From NCBI RefSeq assembly GCF_900129885.1, contig NZ_FQXE01000003.1:124001-188000 (forward strand): 64,000 nt of DNA, in the 5' to 3' direction. Origin of the DNA: Pollutimonas bauzanensis. Its GTDB lineage: Bacteria > Pseudomonadota > Gammaproteobacteria > Burkholderiales > Burkholderiaceae_B. A model generated the notes under the pieces. It was not told where the DNA came from. It saw only the letters and a program-made list of their open reading frames with translations, and did no database searches. The translations under genes and the position numbers were made by a program. Each line of letters starts with the position of its first letter. Position 1 is the first letter of the stretch. Positions 1 to 9,097 of this stretch are shown piece after piece.

Positions 1-3000
1 TTCCGCGACCGGGAAGCATTCGAGACCTTGGAGCGCGAAGTCATTCCGCACATCATCGAGCAAGCCCGGGACGGCGAGCAGGATGGCATACGGGTATGGG
101 CGCCGGCCTGCTCCACAGGCGAAGAAGCCTACTCGCTTGCGATCGTGCTTTCCGCCGAGGCCGCGGTGCAGGACACGACGCCGAATATCCAGGTGTTTGC
201 CACGGATGTCGATGAGCGCGCGATCGCCATTGCGCGGCGGGCGCTATACCCGGAATCCATCGTCACCGACGTCCCGCCGATGTATCTGCGCCAGTTCTTC
301 AGCAAAGAGGGCGCGCGCTACGCCATCGCCAAGAAAATCCGCGATACCGTCCTCTTCGCCCAGCATAATGTCCTGCGCGACCCGCCGTTTTCGCGCCTGC
401 ACTTGATTTCCTGCCGCAATCTCCTGATCTATCTGGACCGCCGCGCGCAGCGCGAGGCCTTGAAGATTTTCCATGCGGCTTTGCGCCCGGGCGGCTATCT
501 GTTCCTGGGAACCTCCGAAACCGCGGACGCCGCCGACGAGCTGTTCACGGCGATAGACAAGAAAAACCGCATCTTCCGCGCCTCGACGGTGGCGGGCACG
601 ATGCGCCCATCGGCGTTTTCCAAAGAAGGGCCCATCGCGTCGGCCGTGCGCCCGCCTATCCAGGTCGAACGCCCACGCGACAAGCGCCTTTCATATTCCG
701 GCGCCCATCAGCGAGCGCTCGAGCAGCATGGGCCGCCCACCATCCTTATCGATCAGGCGTTCCGGATCCTGCACATGTCCCATGGCGCCGGACGCTACTT
801 GCGCCATGTCGGCGGCGAGCCTTCCCACAACCTGCTGGCGCTGGTGCATCCGTCCTTGCGCGTGGAGCTTCGCGCTGCGGTGCTGCAGGCCATCAAGACC
901 GATGGCGCCATAGACAGCCGCTTGGCGCCGCTTCGGCATGAGGGCCGCGAGGCTCATGTAAGAATAGCCGCGCGGCCGTTCAAGGACCAGGAATGGGACA
1001 AGAAGCTGGTGCTGCTGATCTTCGAAGAGGCCGAGCGGCCGGTGGTATCGGTCGAGAGCGGGCCGCTCGACGAATCGCAGGACAGGACGCTGGAGACCCT
1101 GGAAAACGAAGTCCAGTCGCTCACGGACCAATTGCAGCAGACGATAGAGCATTCCGATACGTCGACGGAAGAATTGAAGGCGTCCAATGAAGAGCTGCAG
1201 GCCATCAACGAAGAGCTGCGCTCGGCCACGGAGGAGCTTGAAACCAGCAAGGAAGAGCTGCAGTCGATGAATGAAGAGCTCATCACCGTGAATTGCGAAC
1301 TGAAGACGAAAGTGGACGAGACCGTCAAGATAAACGACGACCTGCAGAATCTCATTTCGTCCAGCGATATCGCGACCATCTTCGTCGACCGCTGCATGCG
1401 GGTCAAATGGTATACGCCCAAGGCGGCCACGCTGTTCAACCTGATCGCGGCGGATAACGGCCGTTCGCTCATGGACATCACCCACAGGCTGGAGTATGCC
1501 GGCATGATGGCCGACACCGCCGAAGCGTTCGAGTCCCTGCGGCTTGTCGAGCGCGAGGTGCGCAGCACTGATAACCGCTGTTACCTGGCGAGAATACTGC
1601 CCTACCGCAGCGCCGAGGACCGCATAGACGGCGCGGTCCTGAACTTCGTGGACATCACCGGCCGGCGCCTGGCGGAAGAGCGTCTGCGCGAAGGGCTGGA
1701 GCGCTTGCGGCTGGTCGCGGAGAGCACCACTGATTTCGCCATCATCACGATGGACAAATCCGGGCGGATAACCGGCTGGAACCGCGCGGCGGAATTCATG
1801 TTCGGCTACGAGGCCTCGCAGGTGGAGGGGCAACTGGCCGATATCATCTTTACGCCGGAGGACCGCGCCGCCGGCGTTCCCGCCCAGGAACTCAGAAAGG
1901 CCCTCGAAGAGGGCCATGCGGACGATGACCGCTGGCACGTGCGCAAAGACGGGTCGCGTTTCTTTTGCAGCGGCGTGGTTCATCCCATGGTCGACGGGGA
2001 CCTCCTTGGCTACGCCAAGATCGCGCGCGACCTGACGGACAAGCGCATGCAAGAGGACGAGCAGCAATCGCATCTGCAGCGCACCCAGGCGTCCAACGTG
2101 CTGAAGGACGAATTCAACGCGATCATGTCGCACGAACTGCGGCATCCCTTGAACCTCATACAGCTGAACGCCGACCTGCTTGCCCGCATGCCCGGGGTGG
2201 CCGCATCGCCGCGCGCGGCCAAGGCCGTTCAGGCGATCCGGCGCTCGGTGCGCAGCCAGGCGCAGATCATCGCGGATCTGCTGGACCTCTCGCGCGTAAG
2301 AACGGGCAAGCTCAGGCTGAACCGGGCGCCGCTGAAGCTCCATGAGGTCGCGGCCGCCATTGTCGAGGCGGTGGGCCCGCAGGCGCGGGCGGGCCAGATC
2401 GCCCTGCGGGCCCAGGGCCTGGAACATAGTGACCAGGACGCGCTGGTCTTGTACGGCGACGTCACGCGCATCGAACAGATAATATGGAACCTGTTGAACA
2501 ATGCCATCAAGTTCACGCCGCCCGGGGGCGCAGTCACCGTCACGCTGGTGCGCGAGAATGACCAGGCGCGGCTCGATGTGCGGGATACCGGCATAGGCAT
2601 CGCCGCCGAATCGCTGGACAAGGTCTTCGACATGTTCGGCCAGGTGGACCGCCAACACAACGAACGGAACCGGACCGGTCTGGGCATAGGCCTGGCGCTG
2701 GTCGCGCAACTGGCCCAGGCGCATGGCGGCCGCGTTGCCGTAAGTTCGCCGGGCGAGGGCCTGGGCTCGACGTTCAGCCTCTGGCTGCCTTTGGTCACCG
2801 GGGCTGTCGCGCCGCTGGAAGGGCCCATGGAGGTCGAGGAGGGACAGCTGGAAGGCGTGCGCATCCTCCTGGTCGACGACTCCGAAGACGTGCTCGACGT
2901 GCTGAGCGCGTTGTGCGAAATGAAAGGAGCCATCGTGACGACGGCCAGCGACGGCGCGATCGCGCTCGGCCACCTGGGCCGCGATGATTTCGATGTCCTG

Positions 3001-3231
3001 GTCTCGGACCTCGGCATGCCCAATATGGACGGCTATACCTTGCTGGCCGCCTTGCGCAAAAGCTCGCGCAACGCCGGCGTGCCGGCCATAGCGCTTACCG
3101 GCTACGGCTATAGCGACAAGGCGCGCGCCGTGGGCTTCACGGACCAGCTGTGCAAGCCGGTTCCGATGGACGAATTGCTCGCCAAGCTGCGCGCCATCGC
3201 CGCGAGCAGGCGTGGCGTGTCGCGCCCATGA
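1..3231 (+). CDS. CheR-PAS hybrid histidine kinase, 5' partial
   Basis: The frame is open from base 1, so the N-terminus (probably a CheB methylesterase part and the start of CheR) lies outside the window. The visible 1076 residues begin inside a CheR-type methyltransferase domain with the SAM-binding motif ACSTGEEAYSLA and the CRNLLIYLD segment. Next come a PAS region, a glutamate-rich coiled coil (about residues 350-440) typical of CheB/CheR fusions, two PAS domains, a HisKA H-box MSHELRHPLN with the phospho-accepting His near visible residue 711, an HATPase domain (NLLNNAIKF, DTGIGI) and a C-terminal receiver with Asp near residue 1003 (SDLGMPNMDG) and Lys in CKPVP. It is probably a cytoplasmic signalling hub linking methylation-like sensing to phosphorelay. 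The stop overlaps the next kinase start (ATGA), so the two are coupled. The input signal is unknown. Confidence 0.9.
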   Translation, partial: FRDREAFETLEREVIPHIIEQARDGEQDGIRVWAPACSTGEEAYSLAIVLSAEAAVQDTTPNIQVFATDVDERAIAIARRALYPESIVTDVPPMYLRQFFSKEGARYAIAKKIRDTVLFAQHNVLRDPPFSRLHLISCRNLLIYLDRRAQREALKIFHAALRPGGYLFLGTSETADAADELFTAIDKKNRIFRASTVAGTMRPSAFSKEGPIASAVRPPIQVERPRDKRLSYSGAHQRALEQHGPPTILIDQAFRILHMSHGAGRYLRHVGGEPSHNLLALVHPSLRVELRAAVLQAIKTDGAIDSRLAPLRHEGREAHVRIAARPFKDQEWDKKLVLLIFEEAERPVVSVESGPLDESQDRTLETLENEVQSLTDQLQQTIEHSDTSTEELKASNEELQAINEELRSATEELETSKEELQSMNEELITVNCELKTKVDETVKINDDLQNLISSSDIATIFVDRCMRVKWYTPKAATLFNLIAADNGRSLMDITHRLEYAGMMADTAEAFESLRLVEREVRSTDNRCYLARILPYRSAEDRIDGAVLNFVDITGRRLAEERLREGLERLRLVAESTTDFAIITMDKSGRITGWNRAAEFMFGYEASQVEGQLADIIFTPEDRAAGVPAQELRKALEEGHADDDRWHVRKDGSRFFCSGVVHPMVDGDLLGYAKIARDLTDKRMQEDEQQSHLQRTQASNVLKDEFNAIMSHELRHPLNLIQLNADLLARMPGVAASPRAAKAVQAIRRSVRSQAQIIADLLDLSRVRTGKLRLNRAPLKLHEVAAAIVEAVGPQARAGQIALRAQGLEHSDQDALVLYGDVTRIEQIIWNLLNNAIKFTPPGGAVTVTLVRENDQARLDVRDTGIGIAAESLDKVFDMFGQVDRQHNERNRTGLGIGLALVAQLAQAHGGRVAVSSPGEGLGSTFSLWLPLVTGAVAPLEGPMEVEEGQLEGVRILLVDDSEDVLDVLSALCEMKGAIVTTASDGAIALGHLGRDDFDVLVSDLGMPNMDGYTLLAALRKSSRNAGVPAIALTGYGYSDKARAVGFTDQLCKPVPMDELLAKLRAIAASRRGVSRP

Positions 3232-4346
3232 AGACGAATGCCCGGCACCAGGCCGACGACACCGTCCGGCATGCCCTGCGGGCCGCGGGGGTCGCTTGCT
3301 GGGACCTCGACCTGGCAAGCGGCCTGCTGCGGCGCTCCGCCGGCTACGACGAGATCTTCGGCGATGCGAAGCCGCCGTCCGGATGGCGGCTGCAAGAGGC
3401 GTTCGCCGCATTCCTTGCCGAGGACCGCGAGGCCGTCATCGAGGCATTCGCCCAGGCCCCGCGCCGGGAATCGATCGAATTCGAGAAGCGCATACGGCGC
3501 GCCAGCGATGGCGCGATCCGATGGGTGCACCTGAAAGGGCGCGCTTACAGCCGCGATGGCGAGGCCGCGGGCATCGCCGGGGTCGTCAGCGACGTGACCA
3601 GCGGCCATTTATCCGCCGGGAAGCTGCGCCAATCGCAGCAAATGGAAGCGGCCGGGCAACTGGCCAGGGAAGTGGCGCATGGCCTCAACAACCTTTTGAT
3701 GGTCATAGGCGGCAACCTCGAAATGCTGAGCGAACGCATCGCCGCCAGTGAAAAGACCGATCGCCTGCTTGCGGCGCTGAATCACGGCGTGGAGCGCGGC
3801 ACCACCTTGACCCACAGCCTCATGGCTTTTGCGCGGCCCCAGGATCTGCACCTCGAAGAGGTATGCATCAACGAGCTGATAAGCTCTTCCAGGGATCTTC
3901 TCGGCCGGGCGGCGGGGGAGGCCGTGTCCATCAAGCTGGCTGTGGCGCCGCAGGCGCTGCTTTGCAGCGCCGATCCGCGGCTGTTGACGACCGCGGTTCT
4001 CAATCTCGTGGACAATGCGCGCGAGGCCATGCCGCGGGGCGGCAGCCTGACGCTCTCGACCGGCGTTCGCACGCTGGATGAAGAGGCCGCCGCGGCGGCC
4101 GGGGCGGGGCCCGGAGACTATGTGGCGATAGCCGTCGCGGACACCGGCGCCGGCATTGCGCCGGACCTCCTCGGACGGGTTTTCGAGCCGTTTTTCACAA
4201 CCAAAATGAATAAAAAAGGCGCGGGCTGCGGCCTGAGCCAAGTCTATGCGCTGGCCAGCCAATCCGGCGGGTTCGTAACGGTGGAAAGCGAGCCGGACAG
4301 CGGCACAACGGTCGCCATCTGTTTGCCGCGGGTCGCGAGCATATAA
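3228..4346 (+). CDS. PAS-domain sensor histidine kinase
   Basis: 372 residues from the ATG that overlaps the upstream stop in ATGA; an in-frame start further upstream would lie inside the first kinase and is less likely. The N-terminal part (about residues 10-125) looks like a PAS fold. The H-box region reads EVAHGLNNLL with His near residue 151; the usual AHDFNN signature carries Gly in place of Asp. The ATPase has NLVDNAREAMPRGG, DTGAGIAP, an FEPFFTTK turn and a G-rich lid. There is no receiver domain and no transmembrane segment, so the protein is probably soluble and works with the hybrid kinase upstream. No response regulator with an output domain follows, so the final target is unknown. 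Confidence 0.88.
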   Translation: MKTNARHQADDTVRHALRAAGVACWDLDLASGLLRRSAGYDEIFGDAKPPSGWRLQEAFAAFLAEDREAVIEAFAQAPRRESIEFEKRIRRASDGAIRWVHLKGRAYSRDGEAAGIAGVVSDVTSGHLSAGKLRQSQQMEAAGQLAREVAHGLNNLLMVIGGNLEMLSERIAASEKTDRLLAALNHGVERGTTLTHSLMAFARPQDLHLEEVCINELISSSRDLLGRAAGEAVSIKLAVAPQALLCSADPRLLTTAVLNLVDNAREAMPRGGSLTLSTGVRTLDEEAAAAAGAGPGDYVAIAVADTGAGIAPDLLGRVFEPFFTTKMNKKGAGCGLSQVYALASQSGGFVTVESEPDSGTTVAICLPRVASI

Positions 4347-4425
4347 TGTTTTCAATTCGTTGGATGCGCCGGGCTTTTCTTCCGGCGCTAAAAAAATCAA
4401 TCAGCCATGTGCTCAGGAGTATTGA

Positions 4426-4980
4426 ATGAATAGCTTTTCGCGCTTATTGTCCAGGACTGCGCCGGTTCTCATCGCCAGCGCCGTGGCGCCTTTCATGGCG
4501 TCCACGGCGCTGGCCGCAGGGCCTTATGACGGCGGCATCAGCGTGCGCGCCGGCGTGGGCGAGCACTACGAGCGGCTCGAGCTCGCCTGGGAATCGCCTT
4601 CGCTGTGGCACTACCAATTCACGGGCCACGACGGGCGCCTGGATGTGGTCGGAGAACTGGGCGTCGCGTACTGGAAGGCCGAAGGTTCGCGCTCGCCATC
4701 CAACGCATGGCAGTTCAGCGCCATACCCTTTCTGCGCTGGAGCATCAACGACCGCTATTATGTCGAGGCGGGCGTCGGACCCACGGCATTCACCCGCACC
4801 CGTTTCGCCAACAAGGACATCAGCACCGCCTTCCAGTTTGGCGACCACATCGGCGTCGGGGCCTACCTGTCTGACTCCAGCCGCCTGGGCCTGCGCTATT
4901 CGCACTTTTCGAATGCCAGCATCAAGCGTCCCAATCCGGGCCTGAACGTCCTGCAACTGACTTACACCTACCAGTACTGA
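4426..4980 (+). CDS. pagL: PagL-type lipid A 3-O-deacylase
   Basis: 184 residues with a signal peptide ending near Ala30 and an outer-membrane beta-barrel pattern ending in aromatic TYQY. The C-terminal signature RYSHFSNASIKRPNPG carries the His160 and Ser162 expected of the PagL catalytic pair. PagL removes the 3-O-linked acyl chain of lipid A in the outer membrane, as shown for Pseudomonas and Bordetella bronchiseptica. The position equivalent to the third member of the Pseudomonas triad (Glu140) is Asn174 here; from memory many betaproteobacterial homologues have the same residue, so activity is not excluded. The gene lies 79 bp after the kinase pair and may have its own promoter. Confidence 0.88.
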   Translation: MNSFSRLLSRTAPVLIASAVAPFMASTALAAGPYDGGISVRAGVGEHYERLELAWESPSLWHYQFTGHDGRLDVVGELGVAYWKAEGSRSPSNAWQFSAIPFLRWSINDRYYVEAGVGPTAFTRTRFANKDISTAFQFGDHIGVGAYLSDSSRLGLRYSHFSNASIKRPNPGLNVLQLTYTYQY

Positions 4981-5039
4981 TCGCTCCCGGGGCCAGCCGT
5001 TGATGGCGCCGCGGGCGGCCGTAACAGGATCATGCCACT

Positions 5040-6251
5040 ATGAAACTAGTTGAACCTATCCTTGGATGGCAAGACGAAATCAGCGCCATCCGACGCGACA
5101 TACACGCACACCCCGAACTGGCCTACCAGGAGAACCGCACTTCCGGCCTGGTGGCCCAGCGGCTGGAGTCGTGGGGCATAGAGGTGCACCGCGGCCTGGG
5201 CATAACCGGCGTGGTGGGCGTCATCCATGGCAAGGCCGCCAGCCAGCGGGCCATAGGGCTGCGCGCCGACATGGACGCCTTGCCCATGCAAGAGCTCAAC
5301 ACCTTCCAGCATGCCAGCCGGCATCCCGGGAAGATGCATGCCTGCGGCCACGACGGCCACACCGCCATGCTGCTTGCCGCGGCAAAATACCTGGCGCGGC
5401 ATCGCGGCTTCGACGGCACCGTCTATGTCATATTCCAGCCGGCCGAAGAAGGCCATATCGGCGCCAAGAAAATGATAGACGACGGCTTGTTCGTCCGCTT
5501 TCCCATGGAGGCCGTGTTCGGCATGCATAACTGGCCTGGCATGGATGCCGGCAAGTTCGGCGTCTGCGTGGGTCCCATCATGGCATCGAGCAATTACTTC
5601 AAGCTCACGATCACCGGCAAAGGCGCGCATGCGGCCATGCCGCACTTGAGCTGCGACCCCATCATGGCCGCGACCCACCTGGCCCAGGCGCTGCAGACCA
5701 TCATTACGCGCAACCGCAATCCTTATGATCCGGCCGTGCTCAGCATCACGCAAATCCATGCCGGGTCCGCCGACAATGTCATTCCGGACACGGCCGAACT
5801 GCGGGGCACCGTGCGCACCTTCAGCGGCGACACGCTGGATCTCATTGAAAAGCGCATAGGCGAAATGGCGCAAAAGGTCAGCGCCGGCTTCGACTGCCAG
5901 GCCGAACTCGCATTCGACCGCAAATATCCGCCCACCTTCAATCATCCGGACGAAACCGCTTTCAGCGTGCAGGTGCTCAAAGACCTGGTCGGCGCCGAAA
6001 ACGTCGACGCCGCGGTGCAGCCATCGATGGGCGGCGAAGATTTCGCCCTGATGCTCAAGGAGCGGCCAGGCTGCTATATCTGGATAGGCAATGGCCATGG
6101 CGACCATCGCACGCCGGGCCATGGCATGGGCCCATGCATGCTCCACAATGCCAGCTACGACTTCAATGATGAACTGATCCCTCTGGGGGCCAGTTACTGG
6201 GTGAACCTGGCGCAAGGCTGGCTGGCCCGCCCTTATACCGATAAGTCATAG
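5040..6251 (+). CDS. M20-family amidohydrolase (hippurate hydrolase-like)
   Basis: 403 residues with the M20D layout. Metal-binding and catalytic motifs include RRDIHAHPELAYQE, GLRADMDALPMQE, HACGHDGHTAML, FQPAEEGHIGAKKMI and the later GGEDFA. A dimerisation insert lies between roughly residues 185 and 300. Relatives hydrolyse N-acyl amino acids or amino-acid conjugates (hippurate, indole-acetyl amino acids, N-acetyl-diaminopimelate) with two metal ions in the cytoplasm. There is no signal peptide. It precedes an ATP-grasp ligase and a peptide importer on the same strand, which suggests it processes an imported amide-linked substrate. The exact substrate cannot be read from the sequence. Confidence 0.88.
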   Translation: MKLVEPILGWQDEISAIRRDIHAHPELAYQENRTSGLVAQRLESWGIEVHRGLGITGVVGVIHGKAASQRAIGLRADMDALPMQELNTFQHASRHPGKMHACGHDGHTAMLLAAAKYLARHRGFDGTVYVIFQPAEEGHIGAKKMIDDGLFVRFPMEAVFGMHNWPGMDAGKFGVCVGPIMASSNYFKLTITGKGAHAAMPHLSCDPIMAATHLAQALQTIITRNRNPYDPAVLSITQIHAGSADNVIPDTAELRGTVRTFSGDTLDLIEKRIGEMAQKVSAGFDCQAELAFDRKYPPTFNHPDETAFSVQVLKDLVGAENVDAAVQPSMGGEDFALMLKERPGCYIWIGNGHGDHRTPGHGMGPCMLHNASYDFNDELIPLGASYWVNLAQGWLARPYTDKS

Positions 6252-6305
6252 AAACATAATTATTCAGTCGTTCTGATTTGAATTTCCTTTGGTTATCCTA
6301 GTAGG

Positions 6306-6336
6306 CAGCCCGGCACGACCCGGGCTGTTTCCTTTG
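6306..6336 (+). terminator. Candidate intrinsic terminator after the amidohydrolase
   Basis: Perfect 8-bp stem CAGCCCGG / CCGGGCTG (6306-6313 and 6320-6327) with a 6-nt loop, followed by TTTCCTTTG. It lies between the amidohydrolase stop and the next ATG at 6361. It would end or attenuate the amidohydrolase transcript. The T-run is interrupted, so it may be leaky. Confidence 0.5.
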
Positions 6337-6360
6337 AAATACCGGTAACCGAAGGTCCTT

Positions 6361-7341
6361 ATGTCCAAAATCTACGTGATCCATGAAAATTCCGCCTGGG
6401 TCGAACCCTTGAGAGCCGCATTTTCGCAGCAGGGCCTGCCCTACGAAGAATGGTTCCTGGACGAGGGCACGCTGGACCTGTCCGTGGCGCCTCCGCAAGG
6501 GGTGTTCTACAACCGGATGAGCGCTTCGTCGCATACGCGCGATCATCGCTATGCCCCCGAATACACGGGCGCCGTGCTGGCATGGCTGCAATCGCATGGC
6601 CGCCGCGTCGTCAACAATGGCCGGGCCCTGCAGCTGGAAGTCAGCAAAGTCGCGCAGTACGCCGCGCTGGCCGACTATGGCATACGCACGCCGCGCACCA
6701 TCGCCGCCGTCGGCAGGCAGCACATCGTCAAGGCCGCCGGCAAGATGCCGGGGTCCTTCATCACCAAGCACAACCGCGCCGGCAAAGGCCTGGGCGTGCA
6801 GCTGTTCCACAGCCTCGAGGCGCTGGAAGGCTATGTCAATGGCGATGCCTTCGAGCCTTCGATCGATGGCATCACGCTGATCCAGGAATACATCCGCGCG
6901 CCCGAACCCTACATTACCCGGGTCGAATTCGTGGGCGGGAAATTCCTGTATGCCGTGCGGGTGGACACCTCGCTGGGCTTCGAACTCTGCCCTGCCGATG
7001 CCTGCCAGGTCGGCGATGCGTTCTGTCCGGTCGGCGCAACGGCCCCGGCCGCGGCGGCGCCGCGTTTCGAGATCGTCCAGGACTTCGACCATCCCATCAT
7101 CGAACGCTACCAGCGCTTCATCGCCGACAATGGCATAGGTATTGCGGGAATAGAATTCATTGCCGATGAAAACGGCGAACTCTACACCTACGATGTCAAT
7201 ACCAATACCAACTACAACAGCGACGCCGAAGCCGCGGCGGGGCTGTATGGCATGCAGGCCATCGCCCGGTATCTGGGCCGCGAGCTGGGCGAGCAGCGCG
7301 CCGCGCAAGCCGCGGCCCAGTCCGTGGCGGCGGCCGCCTGA
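6361..7341 (+). CDS. RimK-like ATP-grasp ligase
   Basis: 326 residues with an ATP-grasp fold. A nucleotide-binding Lys and glycine-rich loop are seen in FITKHNRAGKGLGVQ (about residues 138-152), the adenine-contact strand is LIQEYIRAPEPY, and the metal-binding end is IEFIADENGELYTYDVNTNTN. Such enzymes form amide bonds through an acyl-phosphate (glutathione synthetase, RimK, peptide ligases), but this one is not recognisably any named member. The C-terminus is a low-complexity Ala/Gln tail. It sits between an M20 hydrolase and a peptide importer, so a role in making or remodelling a small peptide or amino-acid conjugate is inferred only from context. Confidence 0.78.
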   Translation: MSKIYVIHENSAWVEPLRAAFSQQGLPYEEWFLDEGTLDLSVAPPQGVFYNRMSASSHTRDHRYAPEYTGAVLAWLQSHGRRVVNNGRALQLEVSKVAQYAALADYGIRTPRTIAAVGRQHIVKAAGKMPGSFITKHNRAGKGLGVQLFHSLEALEGYVNGDAFEPSIDGITLIQEYIRAPEPYITRVEFVGGKFLYAVRVDTSLGFELCPADACQVGDAFCPVGATAPAAAAPRFEIVQDFDHPIIERYQRFIADNGIGIAGIEFIADENGELYTYDVNTNTNYNSDAEAAAGLYGMQAIARYLGRELGEQRAAQAAAQSVAAAA

Positions 7342-7445
7342 AAAATTCCTGTCGATTCCATCGCTCGCTGCGTTGGCCGTTCTTCTGTGAGTAGCGGGTT
7401 CTTTTCCGGGCCTGCCTCGCGCTTGTTTGTTGTCTGGTGAAACTC

Positions 7446-9023
7446 ATGAAATACAATTTATGGCGTGCCGCGTTGCGCATCGCATTTTCCTTGTCCCTGG
7501 GCGCGGCTGTGCCCGCCGGCGCGCTGGCGGCCGCACAGGCCGCGGCGCAGCCCGAGCGCGGCGGCACCCTGAATATCGCCTATCCCGCCAATCCGGCGAC
7601 GCTGGACCCGCACCTGACCACCAACCAGGCCACGCGCGACGTGGCCCGGAATATATTCGAGCAATTGCTGACCCTGGACGACAAGTACCAGGTGGTTCCC
7701 GAATTGGCTGAATCGTTCAGGATCAGCGACGACGGCTTGGCCTACACCTTTGTCCTGCGCAAAGGAATCAGCTTCCACAACGGCCAGCCGCTGACCGCGG
7801 ACGACGTGGTGGCGTCGATGGACAAATGGCTGAAGACATCCACCCAGGGCAAGGCCAATCTGCAAGGCGCCAGGTTCGCCAAAGTGGACGACGCCACAGT
7901 CCGGATGACGCTGGAAAAGCCATCGCTGCTGGGGCCCAATATCCTGGCCGACACGGCGCCTTTCCCCGGCATCATGCCTAAAAGCGTGATCGATGCGGCG
8001 GGCGGCAAGGGCATTGCCGAGTACATCGGCACCGGCCCCTACAAGCTCAAGGAGTGGCGCCCCGACCAATACGTGTTGCTGACCCGTTACGACGGCTATG
8101 TCTCGCGCACGGAGCCCTCCAGCGGGCTGGCAGGCGCCAAGCACGCCTGGCTGGACAATATTTATTTCCGCTATGTCACTGATGAATCGACGCGCCTGGC
8201 GGGCATCATCACCGGCGAATACGACCTGGCGCTGGGCCTGCCCCTGGACAACGCCGCGCAAATCGATGCCACCGACGGCGTAAGCAACTATTTCGCATCC
8301 GGCGGCACCATTACCTATGTGTTCAACAAGGCGCAGGGCCCCTTCGCCGATCTGAAGCTGCGCCAGGCCTTCAATGAGGCGCTGGACTACAACGCGGCCT
8401 TGGTGGCCACCTATAGCGATCCGCGCTTCTTCGAGCTGGACCCGTCGCTGTCCCTGCCTACGCAAGCGCAATGGCATACCACGGCGGGCAAGCCTTACTA
8501 CAACAGGCACGACCTGGACGCGGCGCGCAAGCTGGTCAAGGAATCGGGCTACAAGGGCGAGGAAGTCGTCATTCTGACGACCCGCGATTACCCCGAGCAT
8601 TTCAGTTTCGCCGTGGTGGCGCAACAGACGCTGAAATCCATAGGCGTGAAGTCGCGTCTCGATGTCTACGACTGGGCCACCCTGCAGGAACGCCGCCGCG
8701 ACCCCAAGAATTTCGACGTCTTCGCCATGACATTCGCGGTGCGTCCCACCATAAACCAGAACCCCTACCTGGCCTCGTCGGCCAAGTATGCCGGCTTGAG
8801 CAACAGCCCGGAAATCGACCGCAGCCTGGCGGAAATCACCGCTGCGCCGTCGCTGGCCGCCGCCCGCCCCTTGATCGAGCGGCTCGAGAAAGAGGTATGG
8901 GAATACCTGCCGGTCGTCAAGGTCGGCAATATCCAGCAGCTATATGCCGTGCGCGACAATGTCCGGGGCCTGGACGACCTGATCGGTCCGGTCCTGTGGA
9001 ATGTCTATTTGGCCAAAAAATAG
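7446..9023 (+). CDS. Peptide ABC transporter substrate-binding protein (family 5)
   Basis: 525 residues from the ATG preceded by GGTGA; a GTG three codons upstream is an alternative start. The signal peptide ends near ALAAAQA. The mature start RGGTLNIAYPANPATLDPH, the ETNVF-like LEKPSLLGP region and the later DVYDWATLQERRRDPKNFD segment are typical of family 5 (DppA/OppA/NikA) binding proteins. It delivers a peptide or peptide-like ligand in the periplasm to the two permeases that follow. The permease and ATPase genes are joined by ATGA overlaps, showing one operon. Ligand specificity is unknown. Confidence 0.92.
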   Translation: MKYNLWRAALRIAFSLSLGAAVPAGALAAAQAAAQPERGGTLNIAYPANPATLDPHLTTNQATRDVARNIFEQLLTLDDKYQVVPELAESFRISDDGLAYTFVLRKGISFHNGQPLTADDVVASMDKWLKTSTQGKANLQGARFAKVDDATVRMTLEKPSLLGPNILADTAPFPGIMPKSVIDAAGGKGIAEYIGTGPYKLKEWRPDQYVLLTRYDGYVSRTEPSSGLAGAKHAWLDNIYFRYVTDESTRLAGIITGEYDLALGLPLDNAAQIDATDGVSNYFASGGTITYVFNKAQGPFADLKLRQAFNEALDYNAALVATYSDPRFFELDPSLSLPTQAQWHTTAGKPYYNRHDLDAARKLVKESGYKGEEVVILTTRDYPEHFSFAVVAQQTLKSIGVKSRLDVYDWATLQERRRDPKNFDVFAMTFAVRPTINQNPYLASSAKYAGLSNSPEIDRSLAEITAAPSLAAARPLIERLEKEVWEYLPVVKVGNIQQLYAVRDNVRGLDDLIGPVLWNVYLAKK

Positions 9024-9097
9024 CAGCCGGCGGCTCTGGCCGCATGCGGCGCCGCGCATCCTGCGACAGGATGCGCATTTTCATTTCAAGGTTGTGA

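Noticed and set aside
691-3411. 906-residue open frame antisense to the hybrid kinase
   Set aside because: It mirrors a clearly conserved kinase on the other strand, is rich in Arg/Gln/Ala and shows no domain; it is a GC-rich shadow.
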